A stretch of 64,000 bases of DNA from NCBI RefSeq assembly GCF_014489615.1, contig NZ_CP060825.1, positions 6,680,001 to 6,744,000 on the forward strand. The letters are read 5' to 3'. The position numbers and the translations under genes are program-made. The notes beneath the pieces were generated by a model that was not told where the DNA came from, searched no databases, and was given only the letters and a program-made list of their open reading frames with translations. Numbering within the stretch: position 1 is the first letter of the stretch; every line of letters begins with the position of its first letter. Shown here in pieces: positions 25,256-34,537 of this stretch. The DNA comes from Streptomyces genisteinicus (GTDB taxonomy: Bacteria; Actinomycetota; Actinomycetes; Streptomycetales; Streptomycetaceae).

Positions 25256-26202
25256 CCGCCGTCATCGACCGGCCCGCGCCGAGCCGCGGACCGCGCCGGC
25301 CCGGCCGGTTCGCCGCCCCGCCGCGCCCCGTCTGGGAGGAGCCGCCCAGCAAGGCGGGCAGCGCGGCCAAGGGCACCGTCATCGTCCTCGCCTGCCTGGC
25401 CGTCCTCGTCCCGCTCTGGATCATCGTCGTCACCAGCCTGTCCAGCAAGGAGACGATCACCGAGGCGGGCGGCCTGGTGATCTTCCCGAAGGACATCACC
25501 TTCGTCGCCTACCAGGAGCTGCTCAGCGGCGGGCAGGTCACCCGCGCGGCGCTGGTCAGCGTCGGGGTCACGGTGACCGGCACCCTGTTCTCCATGGTCG
25601 TGTCGGTGCTGTGCGCCTACGGGCTGTCCCGGCCGGGCTCGGTCGGACACCGCCTCATCCTGATGACCCTCATGGTGACGATGTTCTTCGGCGCCGGGCT
25701 CATCCCCACCTATCTGCTGGTGCAGACCCTCGGGCTGACCGACACCTACCTCGCGCTGATCCTGCCCGGAGCGGTGAGCGTCTTCAACATCCTCGTGCTG
25801 CGCGGCTTCTTCATGGGCATCTCCTCCGAACTCGTCGACAGCGCCCGCATCGACGGCGCCGGCGACTGGCGCATCCTGTGGCAGATCGTGCTGCCGCTCT
25901 CCCGGGCCGTCGTCGCCGTCATCACCCTCTTCTACGCGGTCGGCTACTGGAGTGCCTGGTTCAACGCCTCCATCTACCTCACCGACCAGCAGATGATGCC
26001 GCTCCAGAACGTGCTCATCCAGCTGGTGCAGAAGCAGGAGATCCCCGTCGGCCTCAACATGGCCGTCCGCGCGGGCGACCTCTCCGGCACTGCCATCCAG
26101 ATGGCCGTCATGGTGCTGGCCCTGCTGCCCGTCGCCGTGCTGTCGCCGTTCGTCCAGAAACACTTCAAGAAGGGCATGCTCACCGGCGCGGTCAAGGGCT
26201 GA
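25252..26202 (+). CDS. Sugar ABC transporter permease, LplC type
   Basis: A 316-residue partner permease. GTG at 25252 overlaps the upstream stop (GTGA). Membrane segments begin at VIVLACLAVLVPLWIIVV; the EAA-like loop reads VDSARIDGAGDWRILWQIVL and the end is the common KKGMLTGAVKG. No ATPase gene is present; Streptomyces often supplies one shared ATPase (MsiK) from elsewhere, which is inference here. Confidence 0.93.
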   Translation: MTAVIDRPAPSRGPRRPGRFAAPPRPVWEEPPSKAGSAAKGTVIVLACLAVLVPLWIIVVTSLSSKETITEAGGLVIFPKDITFVAYQELLSGGQVTRAALVSVGVTVTGTLFSMVVSVLCAYGLSRPGSVGHRLILMTLMVTMFFGAGLIPTYLLVQTLGLTDTYLALILPGAVSVFNILVLRGFFMGISSELVDSARIDGAGDWRILWQIVLPLSRAVVAVITLFYAVGYWSAWFNASIYLTDQQMMPLQNVLIQLVQKQEIPVGLNMAVRAGDLSGTAIQMAVMVLALLPVAVLSPFVQKHFKKGMLTGAVKG

Positions 26203-26235
26203 GCCCCCGTCCCCCGACGAGCTGTGAGGTACGCC

Positions 26236-28224
26236 ATGAGCACACCCGGCACACCGCCGACCCTCGCGGACGCCACCCGCGGCCGCATCCTGTTCGGCGG
26301 CGACTACAACCCCGAACAGTGGCCCCAGGAGGTCTGGGAGGAGGACGTCCGGCTGATGAAGGAGGCCGGCGTCACCTCCGTCACCGTCGGTGTCTTCTCC
26401 TGGGCCCGTATCGAACCACGCCCCGGGGTGCGGGACTTCGGCTGGCTCGACCGGCTCATGGACCTCCTGCACACCCACGGCATCGGGGTCGTGCTCGCCA
26501 CCCCGACCGCCTCCCCGCCGCCGTGGCTCGGCCGCCTCCACCCCGGGACGCTGCCCGTCGACGAGGACGGCCGCACCGAGTGGTGGGGCTCGCGCCAGCA
26601 CTTCGCACCCGCCAGCCCCGACTACCGGCGCGCGGCCGCAGCCATCGCCGAGGCGGTCGCCGCACGGTACGCGGACCACCCCGCGCTGCTCATGTGGCAC
26701 ATCAACAACGAGTACTGCACCTACGACTACGGGGACGACGCGGCGCGCGCCTTCCGGGGCTGGCTCACCGACCGCTACGGCACACCCGGCGCGCTCAACG
26801 ACGCCTGGGGCAGCGCCTTCTGGGGACAGAGCTACGACACCTTCGACGAGATCCTGCCACCGCGCCGCGCCCACTACCTGCGCAACCCCGCGCAGATCCT
26901 CGACTTCCGGCGCTTCTCGTCCGACATGCTCCTGGAGTGCTTCCGCGCCGAACGCGACATCGTGCGCCGCCACGCCCCCGGCATCCCCGTGACCACCAAC
27001 TTCATGCCGCTCTTCTTCGGCCAGGACGCCTGGGAGTGGTCCCGCCACGAGGACGTCGTCTCCGTCGACACCTACCCCGACCCCGCCGACCCGCACGCCG
27101 GGCAGTACCAGGCCATGATCGCCGACATGACCCGCTCGCAGGCCGGCGGACCCTGGATGCTGATGGAGCAGGCCGCGGGCGCGGTGAGCTGGCGTGACGT
27201 CAACCGGCCCAAGCCCGAGGGCCTCAACCGGCTCTGGTCGCTCCAGTCCGTGGCCCGTGGCGCCGACGCCGTCTGCTACTTCCAGTGGCGCCAGTCCCGG
27301 CAGGGGGCCGAGAAGTTCCACTCCGCGATGGTGTCCCACGCCGGTGAACGCGGCCGCGGCTTCCTGGAGACCAAACGGATCGGCGCCGACCTCGCCCGCA
27401 TCGGACCGCGTGCCGCCGGCACGCGCCAGCGCGCCGAGGCGGTGATCCTGCACGACTGGCACGCCTGGTGGGGCTCCGCCCAGGAGGCCCGCCCCTCACG
27501 GCTCGTCGCCTACGAGGACGTCCTGCGCGCCTGGCACCGGGCCCTGTGGGAGGCGCACATCCCGGTGGACTTCGCCCACCCCGCACAGGACCTCGACGCC
27601 TACCGGCTCGTCGTCGTGCCGCAGCTGTACCTGCTCTCCGACGACGCGATCGACGCCCTGGTGGCCCGCGTCCGCGCCGGCGCCACCCTGGTGTGCGGCT
27701 TCCTCACCGGGATCGCCGACACCGACGACCGCGTCCGCCCCGGCGGCATGGACGCACGGCTGCGCGAACTGCTCGGCATCGACGTCCTGCACGAGTGGTG
27801 GCCCCTCGCGGAGGGGGAGCGCGCCGACTGCGGCACGTTCCACGGCACGCTCTGGTCGGAGGAGATCCAGCCGGCGCCCGGCGCCCGAGCCGTCGCCTCG
27901 TACGCGTCGGGCGAGCTCGCCGGACTGCCCGCCGTCCTGCGGCACGGGAACGCCCGGTACGTCAGCACCCTGCCCGAGCCGGAGGCCCTGCGCGGCCTCC
28001 TCGAGGACGCCGCCCGCGAGGCGGGCGTGGCACCCGCCCTCGACGGGCTGCCCCTCCAGGTGGAGGCCGTGCGCCGCGGCCCGCTGCTCTTCGTCCTCAA
28101 CCACGGACGCGACCCGGTGACCGTGCCCGTCCCCGGCACGCACCGCGACCTCCTGACGGACACCGAGGTACGGGAGGCCGTGCGCCTGCCCCGCTTCGGC
28201 GTCGCCGTCCTCGACCCGGTCTGA
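26236..28224 (+). CDS. GH42 beta-galactosidase
   Basis: A 662-residue enzyme. The N-terminal TIM barrel begins GRILFGGDYNPEQWP; the acid/base is Glu159 (HINNEYCTYD) and the nucleophile Glu311 (WMLMEQAAGAVSW). A flavodoxin-like trimerisation domain and a short beta domain follow. It should remove beta-galactose (or alpha-arabinopyranose) from imported oligosaccharides in the cytoplasm; no signal peptide is seen. ATG 26236 has GAGGT close upstream; GTG 26224 is an alternative. It follows the importer genes by 33 bp, as the last gene of that operon. Confidence 0.95.
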   Translation: MSTPGTPPTLADATRGRILFGGDYNPEQWPQEVWEEDVRLMKEAGVTSVTVGVFSWARIEPRPGVRDFGWLDRLMDLLHTHGIGVVLATPTASPPPWLGRLHPGTLPVDEDGRTEWWGSRQHFAPASPDYRRAAAAIAEAVAARYADHPALLMWHINNEYCTYDYGDDAARAFRGWLTDRYGTPGALNDAWGSAFWGQSYDTFDEILPPRRAHYLRNPAQILDFRRFSSDMLLECFRAERDIVRRHAPGIPVTTNFMPLFFGQDAWEWSRHEDVVSVDTYPDPADPHAGQYQAMIADMTRSQAGGPWMLMEQAAGAVSWRDVNRPKPEGLNRLWSLQSVARGADAVCYFQWRQSRQGAEKFHSAMVSHAGERGRGFLETKRIGADLARIGPRAAGTRQRAEAVILHDWHAWWGSAQEARPSRLVAYEDVLRAWHRALWEAHIPVDFAHPAQDLDAYRLVVVPQLYLLSDDAIDALVARVRAGATLVCGFLTGIADTDDRVRPGGMDARLRELLGIDVLHEWWPLAEGERADCGTFHGTLWSEEIQPAPGARAVASYASGELAGLPAVLRHGNARYVSTLPEPEALRGLLEDAAREAGVAPALDGLPLQVEAVRRGPLLFVLNHGRDPVTVPVPGTHRDLLTDTEVREAVRLPRFGVAVLDPV

Positions 28225-28377
28225 CCCCGTCCGGCCCCGTGGACCCCGGCACCCGCCGGAGGGACCCGGTGGCGCCGCGCCCCTGACAGCGTGGCGCCAC
28301 CGCCGTCCCCGGGACGGGGGAGGGCGGCGGCCGCGGCCCGCGGGCAGCCGGCCGCCCCGCCGGGGCGGACCGTCCCC

Positions 28378-28396
28378 CGCCGTCCCGGGGACGGCG
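28378..28396. terminator. Hairpin between GH42 and lacI-type gene
   Basis: CGCCGTCC-cgg-GGACGGCG forms an 8-bp stem in a 189-bp, extremely GC-rich gap between convergent genes. Further GC-rich inverted repeats surround it (28300-28370). It probably ends both transcription units. Confidence 0.5.
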
Positions 28397-28413
28397 CCGC
28401 CCGGACGAGCCCG

Positions 28414-29430
28414 TCAGACGCCCGCCGCCGGTGCCGGGCCCGAACTGTCACGGACCGTCAGGGACGGCGGCAGCAGCAGGACTTCGCCCGCCGGACGGCC
28501 GGCGAGCCGGGCCATCAGGGCCTCGACGGCCTGCCGGCCGAGTTCCTGTGCCGGGACGGCCACCGACGTGAGCCGCACGGACCCCTGCGTCGCCACCTCC
28601 TCGGGGCACACGGCGACCACCGACACGTCCTCGGGCACGGCACGCCCGCGCTGGCGCAGCACCGCCAGCAGCGGTTCGACCGCGGCCTCGTTCTGGACGA
28701 CGAGACCGGTCGTGCCGGGCCGCTCGTCGAGGATGCGGGAGAGCACCGCCGACACCCCCTCGTAGCCGCCCTCGCAGGGCCGGTGGAGCATCCGCACGCC
28801 GAGCTGCCCGGCCCGCTCCCGGATTCCGGCGAGGGTGCGTTCGGCGAACCCGGTGCGCCGCTCGTAGACCGCGGCCGCCTCGCCGACGACGGCGATCTCC
28901 CGGTGCCCGAGGCCCGCCAGGTGCTCCACGCACACCGCGCCGGTGGCGTAGAAGTCCAGGTCCACACAGGTCAGTCCGGCCGCGTCGGCCGGAATCCCCA
29001 CCAGGACGGACGGCCGGTCGACCGAGCGCAGCAGCTCCAGGCGCCGGTCGTCCAGCGCGACGTCCATGACGATCATGGCCTCGGCGAGGTTGCTGCCGAC
29101 CACCCGCCGCACCGCGTCCGGCTCCTCCTCGCCCGTGAGCAGCAGGACGTCGTATCCGTGGGTGCGGGCGGCCCGCGCGACGGTGACGGCGATCTCCATC
29201 ATCACCGGCACGTACAGCTCGGTGCGCAGCGGTACCATCAGGGCGATGATGTGCGACCTGCTGCCGGCCAGCGCGCGGGCGCCCGCGTGCGGGTGGTAGC
29301 CCAGTTCGCGGATGGACCGCCGCACCCGCTCCCGCGTCCCGGCGGAGATCGCGCGCTTCCCGCTGATGACGTAGCTCACGGTGCTGGCCGAGACTCCGGC
29401 GTGCCGGGCGACCTCGGCAAGGGTGACCAT
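28414..29430 (-). CDS. LacI-family transcriptional repressor, likely regulator of the GAAGCGCTTC regulon
   Basis: A 338-residue LacI/GalR repressor. The N-terminal helix-turn-helix reads TLAEVARHAGVSASTVSYV with the hinge helix near AGARALAGSRS; a periplasmic-binding-protein-like sensor domain follows. GGAG lies six bases before ATG 29430. The palindrome TTGAAGCGCTTCGA lies 25-38 bp upstream of its own start, and the same core occurs before GH31, GH3 and the importer. So it probably represses itself and the sugar genes until an oligosaccharide product binds. Operator assignment is inference from site distribution. Confidence 0.92.
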   Translation of the reverse strand: MVTLAEVARHAGVSASTVSYVISGKRAISAGTRERVRRSIRELGYHPHAGARALAGSRSHIIALMVPLRTELYVPVMMEIAVTVARAARTHGYDVLLLTGEEEPDAVRRVVGSNLAEAMIVMDVALDDRRLELLRSVDRPSVLVGIPADAAGLTCVDLDFYATGAVCVEHLAGLGHREIAVVGEAAAVYERRTGFAERTLAGIRERAGQLGVRMLHRPCEGGYEGVSAVLSRILDERPGTTGLVVQNEAAVEPLLAVLRQRGRAVPEDVSVVAVCPEEVATQGSVRLTSVAVPAQELGRQAVEALMARLAGRPAGEVLLLPPSLTVRDSSGPAPAAGV

Positions 29431-29454
29431 CCGCTCTCCCGCAGATCAGAGGAA

Positions 29455-29468
29455 TTGAAGCGCTTCGA
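29455..29468. promoter_or_regulatory. LacI-type operator, autoregulatory site
   Basis: TTGAAGCGCTTCGA, identical to the 14 bases at 22128-22141, with the perfect core at 29457-29466, just upstream of the LacI-family gene. Confidence 0.78.
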
Positions 29469-29507
29469 CAGTCGCCTCCCGGCCAGGCTACCTGCCGGGG
29501 CGCGGGA

Positions 29508-29535
29508 AGGGGCCCGTCCCACGGAACGGGCCCCT
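29508..29535 (-). terminator. Hairpin downstream of the APC permease
   Basis: AGGGGCCCGT and ACGGGCCCCT pair over 10 bp with an 8-base loop. It lies about 75 bp after the permease stop on the minus strand. Confidence 0.5.
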
Positions 29536-29560
29536 CGGCGGGCGGACGGTGGACGGCCGT

Positions 29561-29598
29561 GCTGACGGACCGGGCTGACGGACCGTGCTGACGGACCG
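29561..29598. repeat. Three 13-bp tandem repeats after the APC permease
   Basis: GCTGACGGACCG recurs at 29561, 29574 and 29587 with a 13-bp period, just outside the permease stop codon. No function is evident. Confidence 0.7.
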
Positions 29599-29608
29599 GG
29601 CGCCCGCC

Positions 29609-31138
29609 TCAGACGATGTCCTCCTCGATCCGCGCCTGCTCGCGCGCACTGCCGTACGCGGCCGGTGTGCCGTACGAGCGCCGGGCGACGAACCACCACA
29701 CCGTCGCCAGCACCAGCACCGTCGCCAGCGCGATCGAGGCGTAGTTCATCGAGTCGACGGTCACCGGGTGGGACTGCGGGAGGCAGAAGAGCACGGTGAC
29801 CACGGCGACCCAGGACACGGCCACCCAGCCGACCGGCTTGCTCCAGCGGCCCAGACTCCACGGACCGGGCTCGAACCGGTCGCCCGCCCGCAGCCGCAGG
29901 TACACGGGGATGGCGTACGCCGGGGTGATGCCGATGACGTTGATCGCGGTGACCGCGCCGTACGCCGTCGGCGACCACAGCGAGGGCAGGGCCAGCACAC
30001 AGGCGAAGCCCACCGACAGCCACACGGCGGGCACCGGCGTCTGGGTCCGGCTGCTCACCTTGCGCCACAGCGCCGAACCCGGCAGGGCGTTGTCGCGGCT
30101 GAACGCGAACACCATGCGGCTGGCGGCCGCCACCTCCGCGTTGCCGCAGAAGAGCTGCGCCACGATGACGACCAGCAGCAGGGCGGAGGCCGCACCGGTG
30201 CCGAGGGCGTCGATGAGGATCTGCGCGGGCGGCACGCCCGTCGCGCTGTCCTGGGTGCCGGCGTAGTCCTGGATGGCGAACGTGAGACCCGCGAGCAGCG
30301 CGAAGCCGGCGATCCAGGAGACCCAGATGGAGCGCACGATGCCCTTGGCCGCCGTCACCGAGGCGTTGGACGTCTCCTCGGACAGGTGGGCGGAGGCGTC
30401 GTACCCGCTGAACGTGTACTGGGCGAGCAGGAGGCCGATGGCCGCCACGTAGACGGGGTTGTCCCAGCCGGTTCCGTTGACGAACTCGCCGAACACGAAC
30501 TCGGGGGACTGGTGGTCGGAGGGCACGATCACCAGGGCGCCCACGATCAGCGCGACGCCGGCCAGATGCCACCAGACGCTGATCGAGTTGAGCAGGCTGA
30601 CCAGCCGCACACCGAACAGGTTGAGCGTCGCGTGCAGCAGCAGGATGCACACGAAGATGACCATCGTGGAGCCGGGCGTCGGCTCGAAGCCGAACTGGAG
30701 GTTGAAGAAGGCGCCCATGAACAGCGCGCAGCCGTAGTCGATGCCGGCTATCGCCCCGAGCAGGCCCAGCAGGTTCAGCCAGCCCGTGTACCAGCCCCAC
30801 TTCCGGCCGCCGAGCCGGTCGGCCATGTAGTAGAGGGCGCCCGACGTCGGGTAGGCGCTGGTGACCTCGGCCAGTGCCATCCCGACGAACAGCACGAACA
30901 GGCCGACGCCCAGCCAGCCCCAGAGCATCACGGAGGGGCCGCCGGTGTTCAGGCCGAAACCGTAGAGCGTCATGCAGCCGGACAGGATCGAGATCACCGA
31001 GAAGCTGATCGCGAAGTTGCCGAAGCCGCCCATGCGGCGGGCGAGGACCGGCTGGTAGCCCAGTTCCCGCAGCCGTTCCTCCTCGTCCTTGGGGGGTGTG
31101 CGGTCGGAGGCCGACCACTTCGGCGGGGAGACGGACAT
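29609..31138 (-). CDS. APC-superfamily amino acid/amine permease
   Basis: A 509-residue integral membrane protein with about 12 hydrophobic segments. The consensus start ELGYQPVLARRMGGFGNFAI and the GGPSVMLWGWLGVGLFVLFVG helix match the eukaryotic-like GABA/amino acid permease branch of APC transporters; the LSEETSNASVTAAKGIV loop is also typical. It probably takes up an amino acid or amine such as GABA or ethanolamine with protons. GGAGG lies seven bases before ATG 31138. The next gene in this direction (31305) may be cotranscribed. The substrate is inference. Confidence 0.88.
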   Translation of the reverse strand: MSVSPPKWSASDRTPPKDEEERLRELGYQPVLARRMGGFGNFAISFSVISILSGCMTLYGFGLNTGGPSVMLWGWLGVGLFVLFVGMALAEVTSAYPTSGALYYMADRLGGRKWGWYTGWLNLLGLLGAIAGIDYGCALFMGAFFNLQFGFEPTPGSTMVIFVCILLLHATLNLFGVRLVSLLNSISVWWHLAGVALIVGALVIVPSDHQSPEFVFGEFVNGTGWDNPVYVAAIGLLLAQYTFSGYDASAHLSEETSNASVTAAKGIVRSIWVSWIAGFALLAGLTFAIQDYAGTQDSATGVPPAQILIDALGTGAASALLLVVIVAQLFCGNAEVAAASRMVFAFSRDNALPGSALWRKVSSRTQTPVPAVWLSVGFACVLALPSLWSPTAYGAVTAINVIGITPAYAIPVYLRLRAGDRFEPGPWSLGRWSKPVGWVAVSWVAVVTVLFCLPQSHPVTVDSMNYASIALATVLVLATVWWFVARRSYGTPAAYGSAREQARIEEDIV

Positions 31139-31304
31139 CGGGAAACCTCCGTGGGGAAGGGCGGGTTGCTCGGGAACGGTGAGCCGCCGAACCGGGCGGC
31201 ATACGGGCGGACGGGCAGGAGGGGGCGGCGGTGGGCGGCGGGGCGGGCGCGCGGGTGCCGGGGCGGTGCGCGCCCGGCGGCACCGGCAGGGGTCCGGCGA
31301 GGCG

Positions 31305-32306
31305 TCAGACCGCCCCGCCCGACTCCCGGGCGACGGCCAGACACCGGCCGCGGGCGCGCAGGAACACCTCCTCCGCGAGCACCGCGTCACCGGGATCGCG
31401 GGTGCGGTACGACCAGGGCTGGGTGGTCCAGTACGGGCCCAGCGCCTCGAAGACCCGCGCCGCCTCGGTGAAGCGCTGCGCACCCCACAGGGCGTGCGCC
31501 AGGTGGCTCAGGTCCGGCAGCGCCCGTCTGCCGGGGGGACACGCGTCGAACCAGCCCCGCAGCGCCCACTCGGCGTCGCGGGCCGCGTCGTCGGTCACCC
31601 AGTGCAGGTCGAGGGCGCGTTCCTGGCCCTGGTCGCGGCGGTAGCGCTCCACCCGGACGTGCAGCGGCAGCACCTTGAGCGCCGAGCCGTCGGGCGCCGT
31701 GGACGCCGCCCACTGGGCGTAGTTGACCGCCTCGGACAGGTGCGCCCCGGGCCGGCGGGCGTACACGAACTGGAGCATCCGGTGGTACGCCTCGCGGTTG
31801 TGCGGATCGCGCCGGTCGGCCTGGGCGAGCAGGCCCCACGGTCCGGGGAAGAGCATCGGCCCCGGAGGCGCGACGCGGTGCTCGTCGAGCCGCTGGCCCG
31901 CGTCGAGCCGTGCGAGCGCGAGGAGGCACACCCACGGCACCGGGTCGTCCGGCGCGGCCTGCGAGGCGTCCCGGCAGGCCTGCCAGGCGTCATGCCACAG
32001 CTCCTGGGTGCGGTGGTGGCCCTCGCGGTGGGCGCGCAGCGCCCGTTCCACCGTGACCCGGCAGTGCATCACCGCCGCGGCCGGGCTGTCGGGCTCCTCC
32101 GAGCGCCAGGCCCGCACGGTGTCCGATCCGGCGGCGACCGCGGCGAGCACCTGGGTCCGCTGGGTCCACAGCGCCCAGTCGGGCGTCGACGCCAGCAGCT
32201 CCCGCATGGCCAGCCACCTGCCGGTGCGCAGCTCCTGGACCGCGCCGCGCAGCGGGCCGTCGTGACCGGCGGGGTGGTACTTGGGGCGGAACGCGTCCGG
32301 GGCCAT
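31305..32306 (-). CDS. Conserved hypothetical protein, helical repeat type
   Basis: A 333-residue soluble protein I do not recognise. The sequence is rich in Trp, Ala and Arg and predicted helical: ELRTGRWLAMRELLASTPDW early, WHDAWQACRDASQAAPDDPVPW, then HLAHALWGAQRFTEAARVFEALG near the end, which resembles tetratricopeptide-like hairpins. No catalytic motif is visible. It lies 166 bp upstream of the APC permease in the same direction, with the 755-bp gap before the FGGY kinase on its other side. Confidence 0.7.
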   Translation of the reverse strand: MAPDAFRPKYHPAGHDGPLRGAVQELRTGRWLAMRELLASTPDWALWTQRTQVLAAVAAGSDTVRAWRSEEPDSPAAAVMHCRVTVERALRAHREGHHRTQELWHDAWQACRDASQAAPDDPVPWVCLLALARLDAGQRLDEHRVAPPGPMLFPGPWGLLAQADRRDPHNREAYHRMLQFVYARRPGAHLSEAVNYAQWAASTAPDGSALKVLPLHVRVERYRRDQGQERALDLHWVTDDAARDAEWALRGWFDACPPGRRALPDLSHLAHALWGAQRFTEAARVFEALGPYWTTQPWSYRTRDPGDAVLAEEVFLRARGRCLAVARESGGAV

Positions 32307-33061
32307 CAGCGCGCCCCCCGGCGGAGGCCGCGGGCGGTGCGGTGCGCGGGGCGCAGGCGCCCCGGGTGCCGCACGGGCAGCAGCGGCAGGGGACGGGGGC
32401 GCACTCTCTCCGGCCGGGTCGGCGTCGGCCGGATCGGTGCCGCCGGGAGACCGCGCCCGGAGAGCCGTCCGGGGAGCGCCGCGCCGCGGCCGCGCGGCGG
32501 GCGGCAGGACGGGCGGGTGCCCCGGTGACGTAAGCGGACGCGGGACGGACGGGTCCCCGGCGCCGCCCCGCACGGCGGGCGGGCGGGGGCCGGGACGGCA
32601 GGGGGCAGGACTAACACGGCCCGGCGGCCCCCGATCCGGTGCGTCGCGTGCCCGGTGGTCGGACGCCGGGTGGTGCGGTGCGAGTCATGACTCCCTCGAG
32701 GCGGTGAGGAGGCGTGCGCGTACGACCGGACGGTGTGCGGGACCGTCCGGTTCAGTGGCGTCCCCCGCCGCACGGTGCGGTGAACCGCCGGGACGACATC
32801 GGGGTGGCCGGTCGTCCGTCGAGCGGGTCGGCGGGTCCGGTGGTCGGCCGGGCGCCGATGGCCGCCGCGCGGACGCGGGAACCGGCTCCGGTTCCCGCGT
32901 CGCTGACGAGCCGCGCCGATCTTACTCAAGGACGCCGCCGGATCAAGGTCATGACGGACAATCAATTCCCTTGCGCAAAAGCGCTCTTGACGTGGAAAGG
33001 CAGGCTGCACCAGGCTTCCGGCAAGCGATCAAGCTCTCCTCGAGGGAAGAACGGGGCGCAC
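32307..33061. other. Long GC-rich intergenic region upstream of the FGGY kinase
   Basis: This 755-bp divergent region has no gene I can support; its frames are compositional. It becomes more AT-rich at 32930-33010, where promoters are likely. TTGACG at 32987-32992 is a possible -35 for the kinase operon, but the -10 18 bp later is poor. Confidence 0.4.
32976..32989. promoter_or_regulatory. AGCGCT-core imperfect palindrome before the FGGY kinase
   Basis: CAAAAGCGCTCTTG is palindromic except for one mismatched pair, shares the AGCGCT core of LacI-family operators and overlaps the possible TTGACG promoter box. It differs from GAAGCGCTTC in the flanks, so a different LacI-type protein could bind it. 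Confidence 0.35.
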
Positions 33062-34533
<1,472 letters not shown>

Positions 34534-34537
<4 letters not shown>

